DNA from: Rickettsiales bacterium
GTDB taxonomy: Bacteria > Pseudomonadota > Alphaproteobacteria > Rickettsiales > Rickettsiaceae
DNA: 13,509 nucleotides
Assembly: GCA_947453775.1 (NCBI GenBank)
Contig: CANGHM010000001.1
Coordinates: 1-13,509 of the forward strand
Direction of reading: 5' to 3'
Shown one piece after another: positions 7,313 to 13,509 of this stretch (within the stretch, counting starts at the first letter, position 1; the number at the start of each line of letters is the position of its first letter). The translations under genes and the position numbers were made by a program. The notes beneath the pieces are model-generated. The model did not search any database, was not told the origin of the DNA, and worked only from the letters and a program-made list of their open reading frames with translations.

Positions 7313-8404
7313 ATGCCCGCAATAAATTTATCATTTTTGTTTCCCTGTATACCTTGCTGTAAAGGGCAAGAAGGCCAGGAGGAAAACAGACGATCAAATG
7401 ATCCAACAACGCCTCTTACAAAAGCAGATTTTGATTCAACGCCAATATTGCCCCATACTATTCAAGATTCTCTAGATTCAAAAGGTCAAGCACATCAAAC
7501 ACAACCACTCGCACCAAGGTCTATAGATTTTCAAGACGAAGATTGCCAGGGATCGGCTGCTTTTGAGGAACGAACGGCCGCCGCAATGCTTACGCTTCCT
7601 GAAGCAGAGGAGCTAGATCAAGATCTTATTATCTCAAATCAAATATTAGCAAGTATGCGAAGGAATTGTGTTGAATCAAGAAATAACGACGATGATGCAG
7701 CAAGCACAAGAAGTGATAGCACTACGCGCACTGATGGATCCGACATTGGAAAAAGAGAGCAAGCCAAACAAGATTGGATGAAGTATGCAACTCGGAAGAA
7801 TGATTGTTTACCCATCCATATAAAAGAAGGATTTGAGGCATATGTATACCAAGATAATAAATGCTTTTTATTAAAAAAAATTATCTGGAGTGGTCCATAT
7901 TCAAAAAAAGGCAAAAGTAAATTTTTTGAATTAGAAATTATTCATTTAATCATGACATCTAAGGTAAAAGAGGATATACAAAAAGTCGATATTGCACCTA
8001 GCGTAGCAAATGAACTAAAGACTGAGGACATAATAAAAGGTTTGTTAATTCATGAGGTTACTCCAATCGCATTTCATACACCTGAGATGTTAGTTATTTT
8101 ACAATGCTCGAAATTTTGTGAAAGCTCTATTCAAAGCGATTTAGCTCAATTGGGTAAATCTGGCCATCTGGCAGTACAAGAGCAGCAAGAATGGCAGAAA
8201 CCTGCTTGGTTTATTTCTAGAGCAAAAAAAAAGCTTAATATAGAAGATATTTTATCTAAAGATCAGATAGCACAACATCTTAAGCAAATTTTAGCATCAG
8301 ATTCTGAAGCATTGCCCCCGTTTTATCACGCTGCATCTGAGAATGAACCAATTGATGTAGTAATTGGCGGCGATACATTTCAAGCCCTTTCTTTTAAGGC
8401 TTGA
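7313..8404 (+). CDS. Unknown protein with hydrophobic CxxCC N-terminus
   Basis: I do not recognise a family. The 363-residue protein has three visible parts. Residues 1-17 are hydrophobic with Cys12, Cys15 and Cys16 (FLFPCIPCCKG). They lack the basic N-region of a Sec signal and a proper lipobox. Residues about 18-150 are polar, probably disordered, with an acidic and Ser/Thr-rich segment (NDDDAASTRSDSTTRTDGSD). Residues about 150-363 look folded, with mixed strands and helices, KKIIWSGPYSKKGKSKFFELEIIHLI among them. The clustered N-terminal cysteines resemble eukaryotic palmitoylation signals, so a protein delivered to a host membrane is conceivable but only inferred. The ATG at 7313 has no clear ribosome binding site. 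The autotransporter gene starts 47 bases after the stop on the same strand, so the two may be co-transcribed. Confidence 0.75.
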   Translation: MPAINLSFLFPCIPCCKGQEGQEENRRSNDPTTPLTKADFDSTPILPHTIQDSLDSKGQAHQTQPLAPRSIDFQDEDCQGSAAFEERTAAAMLTLPEAEELDQDLIISNQILASMRRNCVESRNNDDDAASTRSDSTTRTDGSDIGKREQAKQDWMKYATRKNDCLPIHIKEGFEAYVYQDNKCFLLKKIIWSGPYSKKGKSKFFELEIIHLIMTSKVKEDIQKVDIAPSVANELKTEDIIKGLLIHEVTPIAFHTPEMLVILQCSKFCESSIQSDLAQLGKSGHLAVQEQQEWQKPAWFISRAKKKLNIEDILSKDQIAQHLKQILASDSEALPPFYHAASENEPIDVVIGGDTFQALSFKA

Positions 8405-8451
8405 TTACCAACAAAAAAGTTTTTTAATAATAACTAAAAATAATAATTTAT

Positions 8452-11400
8452 ATGAAAAAACATAACTTTTTAATTAATATTCTATGCTTGTCAACGTTTT
8501 CTTTATTATCTCTACCCACTGTTGCTGCTGAAATACAAGATATTGGAGTTCTGCCAGCTGGGCAAACCCTGGATGACGCTTTTGACGCTTTTGCAGAATT
8601 TTCTCGTTCAGAGTCAGAAGATGATGGAGATGAAGAGCGAGGTCGCGAGAGACAACGAAATAAAGCCCCAAGAAATGTAGGTACTGGATTTGAGCCAGCA
8701 TCACCAAAGCAGACTGGAGGAGCTGCCGCTGCCCCTCTTCAAGAGGGTGTAGATGACTTAGCGCACAGTGGGTCTGCATTCACAGCACCAAGCGCTGAGT
8801 CAAATGCAGAATTAGCAGCAGCCAGTGCTCCAGCATCACCAAGACGCGCTGAAGGAGCTGCCGCTGCCCCTGCCCCTCAAGAGGATCTAACATTTTCTTT
8901 TGGTATATTTGGTTCAGCAGAAGATAGGGCAGATTTTCAAGCACCTACCCAAGAGACACAACAAGGGGCTGAAGAAGAGAGTGGGCGCGGCGGTAGCGCA
9001 GGAGGTGCTGAAGATGATCAACAATTAGCAGCTATAGACTGTCGGATTGAAGAACTAACTGGAGAAGCACAAACCGTCTCGGCAGAGGTAGATGCAGGCG
9101 TAGAAGCAGGAGATCCAGGGGCAATTCGTCAGACTGAAGAAATAAATGCAGTAGCGGAGCAAGTATTGGCAGAATTGCGGGCCGAATTGGCAGAAGAACA
9201 GCGTGCTGCCACAGCAGAGGCCCAACAAGAGCCTGAAGCAGGAGAACTAGGCGCTGGGTCAGATCTATCACCAGGAGCACAACAAGTTCCTGCAACAGAA
9301 GATCCAGCATTAACTCATCAGGCTGGAGAAATAACTGTAGCAATCGAGAGCCCCTTGGAAGCAGAGCGGGCAGAATTAGCACAAGACCAGCTATCGTCAG
9401 TAGCTAGTACTCCAACATCATCAAGATCAGAACATCATGATGCCATAGCAGCAGGCGGTAGAGGACATGGCTTTGGCCGAGCAGCAGAAGGCGGTGGTGG
9501 CGCTACTGCACCAAGCGGAAGTGGCTTTGGCCGAGCAGCAGAAGGCGGTGGTGGCACTACCGCACCAAGCGGAAGTGGCTTTGGCCCAACATTTACAAGG
9601 GCATCAGTAGCCAGTTGGGGTGGCTCAAGAGCTCACCATGCTGGTGCCGCAACACAACAACAAGCATTTACTGAACCAGGAGGACGTGTCTTTGGCCGAA
9701 CAGCTACAAGCACACCAGTGGGCAGTTGGGGTAGTGACTTAAGACTTCAAGGCGGCACAGCAGCAGGCGGTGGTGGCGGCTTTGGCGCAGCTGACCAGGA
9801 TGCAGCAAATCCGATACTTACAGAACCAGACTGGCTTACAGAAGACCCTAACTTAGACTTTGCACCAGGAGGAGGTGCATCTGGTGCAGGCGGTGGTGGT
9901 GGCTTTGGTGAAGAAAGGCCATTCACAGAAGCAGATTTGGAAAGAGAGGATGAGGAGTTCTTGGCTAGATTACAGAGCTTAAGTGTAGAAGGCGATAAAC
10001 AAGAGATAGCAAGGATACATCAAAAGCTCATCGATGAATCGAATAGCTTAATCAGCGCAATTTCTCTTAAATTAGAACCAATCGATCAATCAATCAATAC
10101 CAAAAATTTCCGCATCGTATTGCATGCGCATGCTTTTCTTGATATTCGACAGCAATTTAGCCTAGCTGATGGAAGGAAAAATCGTGCTAGAGCTATCTTA
10201 AATCTCTTACAGCAGAGTGGTTCAGGAGAATTTGAAGATAAATCAGCAGAGCAAGAAAAAGTGATCGCAAACTTAGAGAAATTAAGAAAGACAATTAGAA
10301 ATAGCGAAGATAAGCATAAGTCTTTAATCAAAATAATGCTTCATTTACAATCAGCTGCTCGAATACGCAAACAAATAGACTCAGTTAAGGATCAAGAAAG
10401 TGTCGATTATTATCAATCTCAAATGAGGAAAATATTTGCCGCGGAAGCGCAGGGTGAAATTGAATCAAGATATCTAGATAAATTAATATCTAATAATTCC
10501 CATAATCCTGAAGATGATCAAGCAATTTTGGCTCAAGTGAAAGAGCAATACGCAGATGAATTATTTGCGTTAACCAATGCTGACTTGACAGGAGTGCAAG
10601 ATCCCTCTGTGCTTATTCGCCAAGCTGAAATTGCCTGCAAATATGCAACCGCTATCACATATATGCCAGATTCAAGAGCGCGAAGGGAGCAGGTATTAGC
10701 TTTTGCGGAGCGAATAATCGATGATATTTACAACCGAGATAAAATTGCCCTAAGAGCCATACTAAGCGGTGGGGGCATCCCAGGCGGTGGCAGTATTCCT
10801 TTAAGCGAAGCTGAGATAAAAAGCAGTATTGAAAAATATAACTCACAAGCTGGTGAAAAAATATCTTCAGTGGTAAGTTTCATTACCTCAGGTCTGCAAA
10901 ATAAACTATCTGCTATATCCGCATCAGCTGCAGCCGGTTCAGATATTGCCCTAAGGCATGGTGTGGTGCTAAATGTTTTAGGCGGTATGGCTAACAATAC
11001 TTCAAAAAAATATGACAATAAATCAAATTTTATTGGAGGCGCAATTGGCTATGAAATTGCTAATGAAAATAAGACTTTCGGCGCGGCAATAAACTTAATC
11101 CAGCATGGTGCTAAATATCAGAATATAGCCTCTAAATCTAATATATACGTTGGATCTATATACGGTATTTTAGATTTAGACAAAGTGTTTTTAGGTATTT
11201 CTGCTTTTGGCGGTAAGAGCTTTGCTAAAGAAAAAAATGATAATGCTTTTGACGCCAATCTTTACGGCGCTAATTTAATACTTGGTGGAAAATTTCACTA
11301 TGGCAAACATAAGCTGATGCCTTTTGTTGGTGCATCTTATGCTCGTATGGATCGTGTAAACAAAACTAAGCAGGATAAAGATTTGGGCGATAGAATCGCG

Positions 11401-11712
11401 CAAGATTTAAAGTTGAGTATTAACTTTAAGCATTCCTATGATTTTCAGACCCAAAGTGGAATTGTAACACCTTCTGTTACATTTGGTCTAGCAGGAGATG
11501 TATTGTATAGCCCGGATGTGAAGCTAGTAGTTAGTGCTAATCAAGCTCCTTACGATATTAAACTTGCTAACAAAGTTAAAGTAGTAGGGTTTGTTGCTCC
11601 TGGGATTGCTATTCAAAACGATATGTTAAAACTTTCAGCTTCTGTTAGATTGGAAAAAGGACGCAACTATTTCGCCGGTATGGGATCTTTGAACTTAGCT
11701 CTTAAGTTCTAG
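8452..11712 (+). CDS. Autotransporter AT1 with low-complexity acidic passenger
   Basis: This is a type V secreted surface protein of 1086 residues. A Sec signal peptide spans 1-26 (basic MKKHN start, hydrophobic core, cleavage likely after VAA). Residues 27 to about 490 are acidic, rich in Ala, Gly and Glu, and probably disordered, with internal repeats. Residues about 490-770 are mostly helical and charged. A Gly-rich loop (GGGIPGGGS, from about 772) leads to a helix that likely threads the barrel. The C-terminal barrel (about 829-1086) resembles autotransporter beta-domains: HGVVLNVLGGMA, SNFIGGAIGYE, alternating strands and a final aromatic residue (LNLALKF), the usual outer-membrane insertion signal. 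The passenger DNA is far more GC-rich than its neighbours. I cannot assign it to a named Sca protein. Passenger function is unknown; adhesion or host interaction is a guess from the family. Confidence 0.88.
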   Translation: MKKHNFLINILCLSTFSLLSLPTVAAEIQDIGVLPAGQTLDDAFDAFAEFSRSESEDDGDEERGRERQRNKAPRNVGTGFEPASPKQTGGAAAAPLQEGVDDLAHSGSAFTAPSAESNAELAAASAPASPRRAEGAAAAPAPQEDLTFSFGIFGSAEDRADFQAPTQETQQGAEEESGRGGSAGGAEDDQQLAAIDCRIEELTGEAQTVSAEVDAGVEAGDPGAIRQTEEINAVAEQVLAELRAELAEEQRAATAEAQQEPEAGELGAGSDLSPGAQQVPATEDPALTHQAGEITVAIESPLEAERAELAQDQLSSVASTPTSSRSEHHDAIAAGGRGHGFGRAAEGGGGATAPSGSGFGRAAEGGGGTTAPSGSGFGPTFTRASVASWGGSRAHHAGAATQQQAFTEPGGRVFGRTATSTPVGSWGSDLRLQGGTAAGGGGGFGAADQDAANPILTEPDWLTEDPNLDFAPGGGASGAGGGGGFGEERPFTEADLEREDEEFLARLQSLSVEGDKQEIARIHQKLIDESNSLISAISLKLEPIDQSINTKNFRIVLHAHAFLDIRQQFSLADGRKNRARAILNLLQQSGSGEFEDKSAEQEKVIANLEKLRKTIRNSEDKHKSLIKIMLHLQSAARIRKQIDSVKDQESVDYYQSQMRKIFAAEAQGEIESRYLDKLISNNSHNPEDDQAILAQVKEQYADELFALTNADLTGVQDPSVLIRQAEIACKYATAITYMPDSRARREQVLAFAERIIDDIYNRDKIALRAILSGGGIPGGGSIPLSEAEIKSSIEKYNSQAGEKISSVVSFITSGLQNKLSAISASAAAGSDIALRHGVVLNVLGGMANNTSKKYDNKSNFIGGAIGYEIANENKTFGAAINLIQHGAKYQNIASKSNIYVGSIYGILDLDKVFLGISAFGGKSFAKEKNDNAFDANLYGANLILGGKFHYGKHKLMPFVGASYARMDRVNKTKQDKDLGDRIAQDLKLSINFKHSYDFQTQSGIVTPSVTFGLAGDVLYSPDVKLVVSANQAPYDIKLANKVKVVGFVAPGIAIQNDMLKLSASVRLEKGRNYFAGMGSLNLALKF
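8695..8884 (+). repeat. Imperfect tandem duplication in AT1 passenger (135-bp period)
   Basis: The segment beginning CCAGCATCACCAA at 8695 recurs at 8830, and both copies contain GGAGCTGCCGCTGCCCCT. At protein level ASPKQTGGAAAAP and ASPRRAEGAAAAP are 45 residues apart. The parts between, GSAFTAPSAES and RADFQAPTQET, also look related, which suggests duplication of the whole 45-residue unit. Confidence 0.6.
9064..9412 (+). repeat. Diverged 189-bp (63-residue) duplication in AT1 passenger
   Basis: GAAATAAATGCAGTAGCGGAG at 9139 corresponds to GAAATAACTGTAGCAATCGAG at 9328, offset 189 bases. Flanks also match: GGAGATCCAGG versus AGAAGATCCAG upstream, and GCGGGCCGAATTGGCAGAAG versus GCGGGCAGAATTAGCACAAG downstream. 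In protein, EINAVAEQ...RAELAEEQ parallels EITVAIES...RAELAQDQ. The copies are old, and the outer limits are approximate. Confidence 0.5.
9469..9579 (+). repeat. 54-bp tandem repeat in AT1 passenger (GFGRAAEGGGG unit)
   Basis: Two nearly identical 54-base units, 9469-9522 and 9523-9576, encode GFGRAAEGGGGATAPSGS and GFGRAAEGGGGTTAPSGS. They are followed by the start of a third copy (GGCTTTGGC, from 9577). The units differ at only two positions that I can see, so this duplication is recent. Related GFG or FGR motifs recur down to about 9910. Confidence 0.85.
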
Positions 11713-11735
11713 GGCTCCTTGTCTTTGACTAAAGA

Positions 11736-11759
11736 GTAGCTATTTTAAGCTGCCCTTTT
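11736..11759 (+). terminator. Weak possible terminator after AT1
   Basis: GTAGCT (11736-11741) and AGCTGC (11748-11753) form a 6-bp stem with one G-T pair and a 6-base loop, followed by CC and four T residues. It lies 24 bases after the AT1 stop. The short T run makes it doubtful. Confidence 0.35.
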
Positions 11760-11788
11760 AGACCTTCTTCAATAGTACTAAATATCTT

Positions 11789-11813
11789 ACTCGTGAGTTA
11801 TCGACTTAACTCA
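11789..11813. promoter_or_regulatory. Dyad upstream of AT2, possible operator
   Basis: TGAGTTA (11794-11800) and TAACTCA (11807-11813) form a perfect inverted repeat around TCGACT. A further ACTC half-site (11789-11792) precedes it, so ACTC, GAGT and ACTC occur in alternating orientation. The dyad covers the candidate -35 of AT2. Its function is inferred from position. Confidence 0.4.
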
Positions 11814-11832
11814 TCACTATCCCTTATATAAA
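11801..11832 (+). promoter_or_regulatory. Possible promoter for AT2
   Basis: TCGACT (11801-11806) is followed after 18 bases by TATATA (11825-11830), or after 20 bases by the better TATAAA (11827-11832). The transcript would start just before the ATG at 11844, leaving a very short leader. Both hexamers are imperfect. Confidence 0.3.
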
Positions 11833-11843
11833 AATTAATCTTT

Positions 11844-13509
11844 ATGCAAAAAAATAAATTTATAATTAATCTTTTAAATTTACTAGTATTTATTTTCTTT
11901 TTTGTTGATTCATCATTTGCTAGTGATACTTGGAATTGGAAAATACGAGATACAAGCACTGATACAACACATTGGACAAAAATATATGAGCAAGATCTAC
12001 AAAAAATATTACCCCAATTTGAAAAAAATCAACAGTATCGGGGTTTGATAAATCAACTTCAAGTTGAATCTTGGCAGATGTGTGAGGCTGAGCATAAAGA
12101 ACATGGTAAATTTAAGATTAGTTTGAATAGCGATGGCTCAAAGTTATTCTTTGCAAATGACCCTTGGATTGAAATTTCTGAAGCAAAAATGCTATCTTTC
12201 TTTGATGAAATGAGATGTAAAAATAATCGTGACACGATGTGCAAATATAAGGAAAAAATTCTTGAAAATTTTCAAAGAAACCAAAAGCGTTATTGTTATA
12301 TTAACCATCCTGAGCATGGTAACTTTAAGCTTATTTTTGATGATAATGACAGATTTCATTTGTTTCGAAAGAAATCATATGATGATGATGACAAGTTATG
12401 GAGTGAGTCAGTTAGCATCACGAGTGAGTTATGGAGCAAACCAACTCCAGAGCTAGGTCGCTTTTGGAATAAAATCTCTATAGATGAATTCTTGAGTAAA
12501 GAACTTTCGTACTATTTGAACGAGAATAAATCGAATAGTAGTGAAAAGAATTATTCTGAGTATAGCATATCGCAGTATCATAATGACTCGGGTGATAAAT
12601 TATTAGAGGTGACTTATGTAGCGCGTGAATTAATTAATGGTGACCAATATCCTTTGCGGGATCATTTTAAATTTAATATGCCTTTGTTGAAGAGCGAAAT
12701 CGAAGATAGCTATAGTCAAATGAGTATGCAAATACCTTCTGTGATCAATTACATGAGCTTTTTGCTGGAGGGTAAAATATCTTCTATGGGGTCTGCAGCA
12801 TCAGCGGGATCCGATGAAAGCTTTAGGCATGGCGCGGTGATAAATACTGTTGGCGGTATTGCTAGGGATACTTTAGAAAAACACGATCATAAATCTAATT
12901 TTATTGGCGGCTCATTTGGTTATGAGCATGAGAGTCTAAACCAACTTTTAGGCATAGCGGTTAGCTCATTAAAATATAACGCTAAGTACATGGATAAAGC
13001 ATCTCAATATAATATTTATATTGCATCTATATACAATATTTTAAATTTTGATGATGGTTTTTTCAGTTTTTCTGCTTTTTATGGTAAAAGTTTTACCAAA
13101 AATATCAACAATAATTCACTTGATAATCCTGTATACGGTGGTAATTTAATGATTGGTAAGAAATTTGCATATGGTCAAAACAAACTGACACCTTTTGTCA
13201 GCGGCTCTTATGCTGGCATGAAGAGTGATTTTTTAAAAGAAATCGGCGCAGATCAAGATCTACAAAATGTGGGTGATGGTATCTCTAGGGCTGTTAAAGT
13301 AAGTTTTAACTTTCGGTATTCATATGATTTTCAGATGAAAAGTAGCATCATAACACCTACCCTTACAGTTGGTTTTGCAACAGATGTACTTGATTCTCCT
13401 GATCTTAAGTTACAATTTAATCCAGGTGAGAATACTTACGATATTAAATTACCTAATAGAGCCAAGATAATAAGTTTTATTGCTCCTAGCCTTTCGATTC
13501 AAAACGATA
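11844..13509 (+). CDS. Autotransporter AT2, 3' end beyond the window
   Basis: A second surface autotransporter, open for 555 residues without a stop to the right edge. The N-terminus MQKNKFIINLLNLLVFIFFF ending SSFA is a signal peptide, with cleavage likely after Ala27. The passenger (about 28-305) has normal composition, with several Trp and Cys and an apparent duplicated module (residues 80-125 and 151-225). Residues about 298-320 (PSVINYMSFLLEGKISSMGSAASAG) match the linker helix of AT1. The barrel from about 322 aligns along its whole visible length with that of AT1: SFRHGAVINTVGG, HKSNFIGGSFGYE, NIYIASIYNIL, TYDIKLPNRAKI and SIQND. By comparison with AT1, about 30 residues are missing at the 3' end. 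The passenger shows no similarity to that of AT1 that I can see, and its function is unknown. Confidence 0.85.
   Translation, partial: MQKNKFIINLLNLLVFIFFFVDSSFASDTWNWKIRDTSTDTTHWTKIYEQDLQKILPQFEKNQQYRGLINQLQVESWQMCEAEHKEHGKFKISLNSDGSKLFFANDPWIEISEAKMLSFFDEMRCKNNRDTMCKYKEKILENFQRNQKRYCYINHPEHGNFKLIFDDNDRFHLFRKKSYDDDDKLWSESVSITSELWSKPTPELGRFWNKISIDEFLSKELSYYLNENKSNSSEKNYSEYSISQYHNDSGDKLLEVTYVARELINGDQYPLRDHFKFNMPLLKSEIEDSYSQMSMQIPSVINYMSFLLEGKISSMGSAASAGSDESFRHGAVINTVGGIARDTLEKHDHKSNFIGGSFGYEHESLNQLLGIAVSSLKYNAKYMDKASQYNIYIASIYNILNFDDGFFSFSAFYGKSFTKNINNNSLDNPVYGGNLMIGKKFAYGQNKLTPFVSGSYAGMKSDFLKEIGADQDLQNVGDGISRAVKVSFNFRYSYDFQMKSSIITPTLTVGFATDVLDSPDLKLQFNPGENTYDIKLPNRAKIISFIAPSLSIQND
12081..12520 (+). 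repeat. Probable duplicated module in AT2 passenger
   Basis: CATGGTAA followed by TTTAAG occurs at 12102 and 12315, 213 bases (71 residues) apart. The proteins read EHGKFKISLNSDGSKLFF and EHGNFKLIFDDNDRFHLF, each preceded by a Cys and a His. Each is followed by a W...IS...L helix-like segment (WIEISEAKMLSFF and WNKISIDEFLSKE). A third, weaker copy may follow at residues 238-290. Boundaries are approximate. Confidence 0.5.

Noticed and set aside
8452..8529. AT1 as a lipoprotein because of Cys12 in the signal sequence
   Set aside because: The residues before Cys12 do not form a lipobox, and a normal signal peptidase I site follows at position 26.
8474..8779. Minus-strand frame opposite the start of AT1
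   Set aside because: Fully antisense to the signal peptide and passenger start; no recognisable features.
9032..9382. Minus-strand frame of 116 codons opposite the AT1 passenger
   Set aside because: Leucine-rich low-complexity translation produced by the GC-rich repetitive sense strand; no start context or family features.
12229..12456. Plus-strand 75-codon frame with a hydrophobic stretch
   Set aside because: It lies inside the AT2 coding sequence in another frame. AT2 is supported over 555 codons by signal peptide and barrel, and this frame by nothing.
1..13509. CRISPR arrays, insertion sequences, tRNA or rRNA genes
   Set aside because: No regularly spaced direct repeats outside the AT1 coding repeats, no transposase-like frames, and no RNA gene signatures were seen.

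Overview
The window looks like chromosomal DNA from an AT-rich, host-associated alphaproteobacterium, most probably of the order Rickettsiales or a close relative. The main clue is an isc operon with two different cysteine desulfurase genes in tandem (iscR, an spl1/nifS-like gene, iscS, iscU, iscA, hscB, hscA), an arrangement I recall from Rickettsia. Low GC content, tight gene overlaps, weak ribosome binding sites and large autotransporters fit that assignment. The genus cannot be fixed from the sequence alone.

Layout. (1) Positions 1-566, minus strand: the start of lon, running off the left edge. (2) 567-1037: a divergent spacer. It holds a strong sigma70-type promoter for iscR, overlapped by a 25-bp sequence matching the E. 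coli type 1 IscR-binding consensus at 22 positions. (3) 1038-6837, plus strand: seven closely spaced or overlapping iron-sulfur assembly genes. Two desulfurases can supply sulfur, IscU is the scaffold, IscA is an A-type carrier, and HscB/HscA are the chaperones that act on the LPPVK motif of IscU. IscR keeps three cysteines and a histidine for its own cluster, so feedback control through the upstream site is likely. A hairpin followed by T residues comes right after hscA. The ferredoxin gene (fdx) that usually ends such operons is not here. (4) 6838-7312: a very AT-rich spacer with a probable promoter and several dyads.

(5) 7313-13509, plus strand: an accessory surface-protein region. A 363-residue protein of unknown function has a hydrophobic, cysteine-bearing N-terminus and a disordered, charged linker. 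It is followed by a 1086-residue autotransporter (AT1) and then by a second autotransporter (AT2) that is still open at the right edge. The beta-barrels of AT1 and AT2 are clearly paralogous, but their passengers are unrelated. The AT1 passenger is acidic, rich in Ala, Gly and Glu, markedly more GC-rich than its surroundings and built from several rounds of internal duplication. The AT2 passenger is AT-rich, conventional in composition and also appears to contain a duplicated module.

The housekeeping part is well supported. The most novel part is the last 6 kb: the unknown 363-residue protein, the fast-evolving AT1 passenger and the pairing of one barrel type with different passengers. No RNA genes, insertion sequences or CRISPR arrays were seen.
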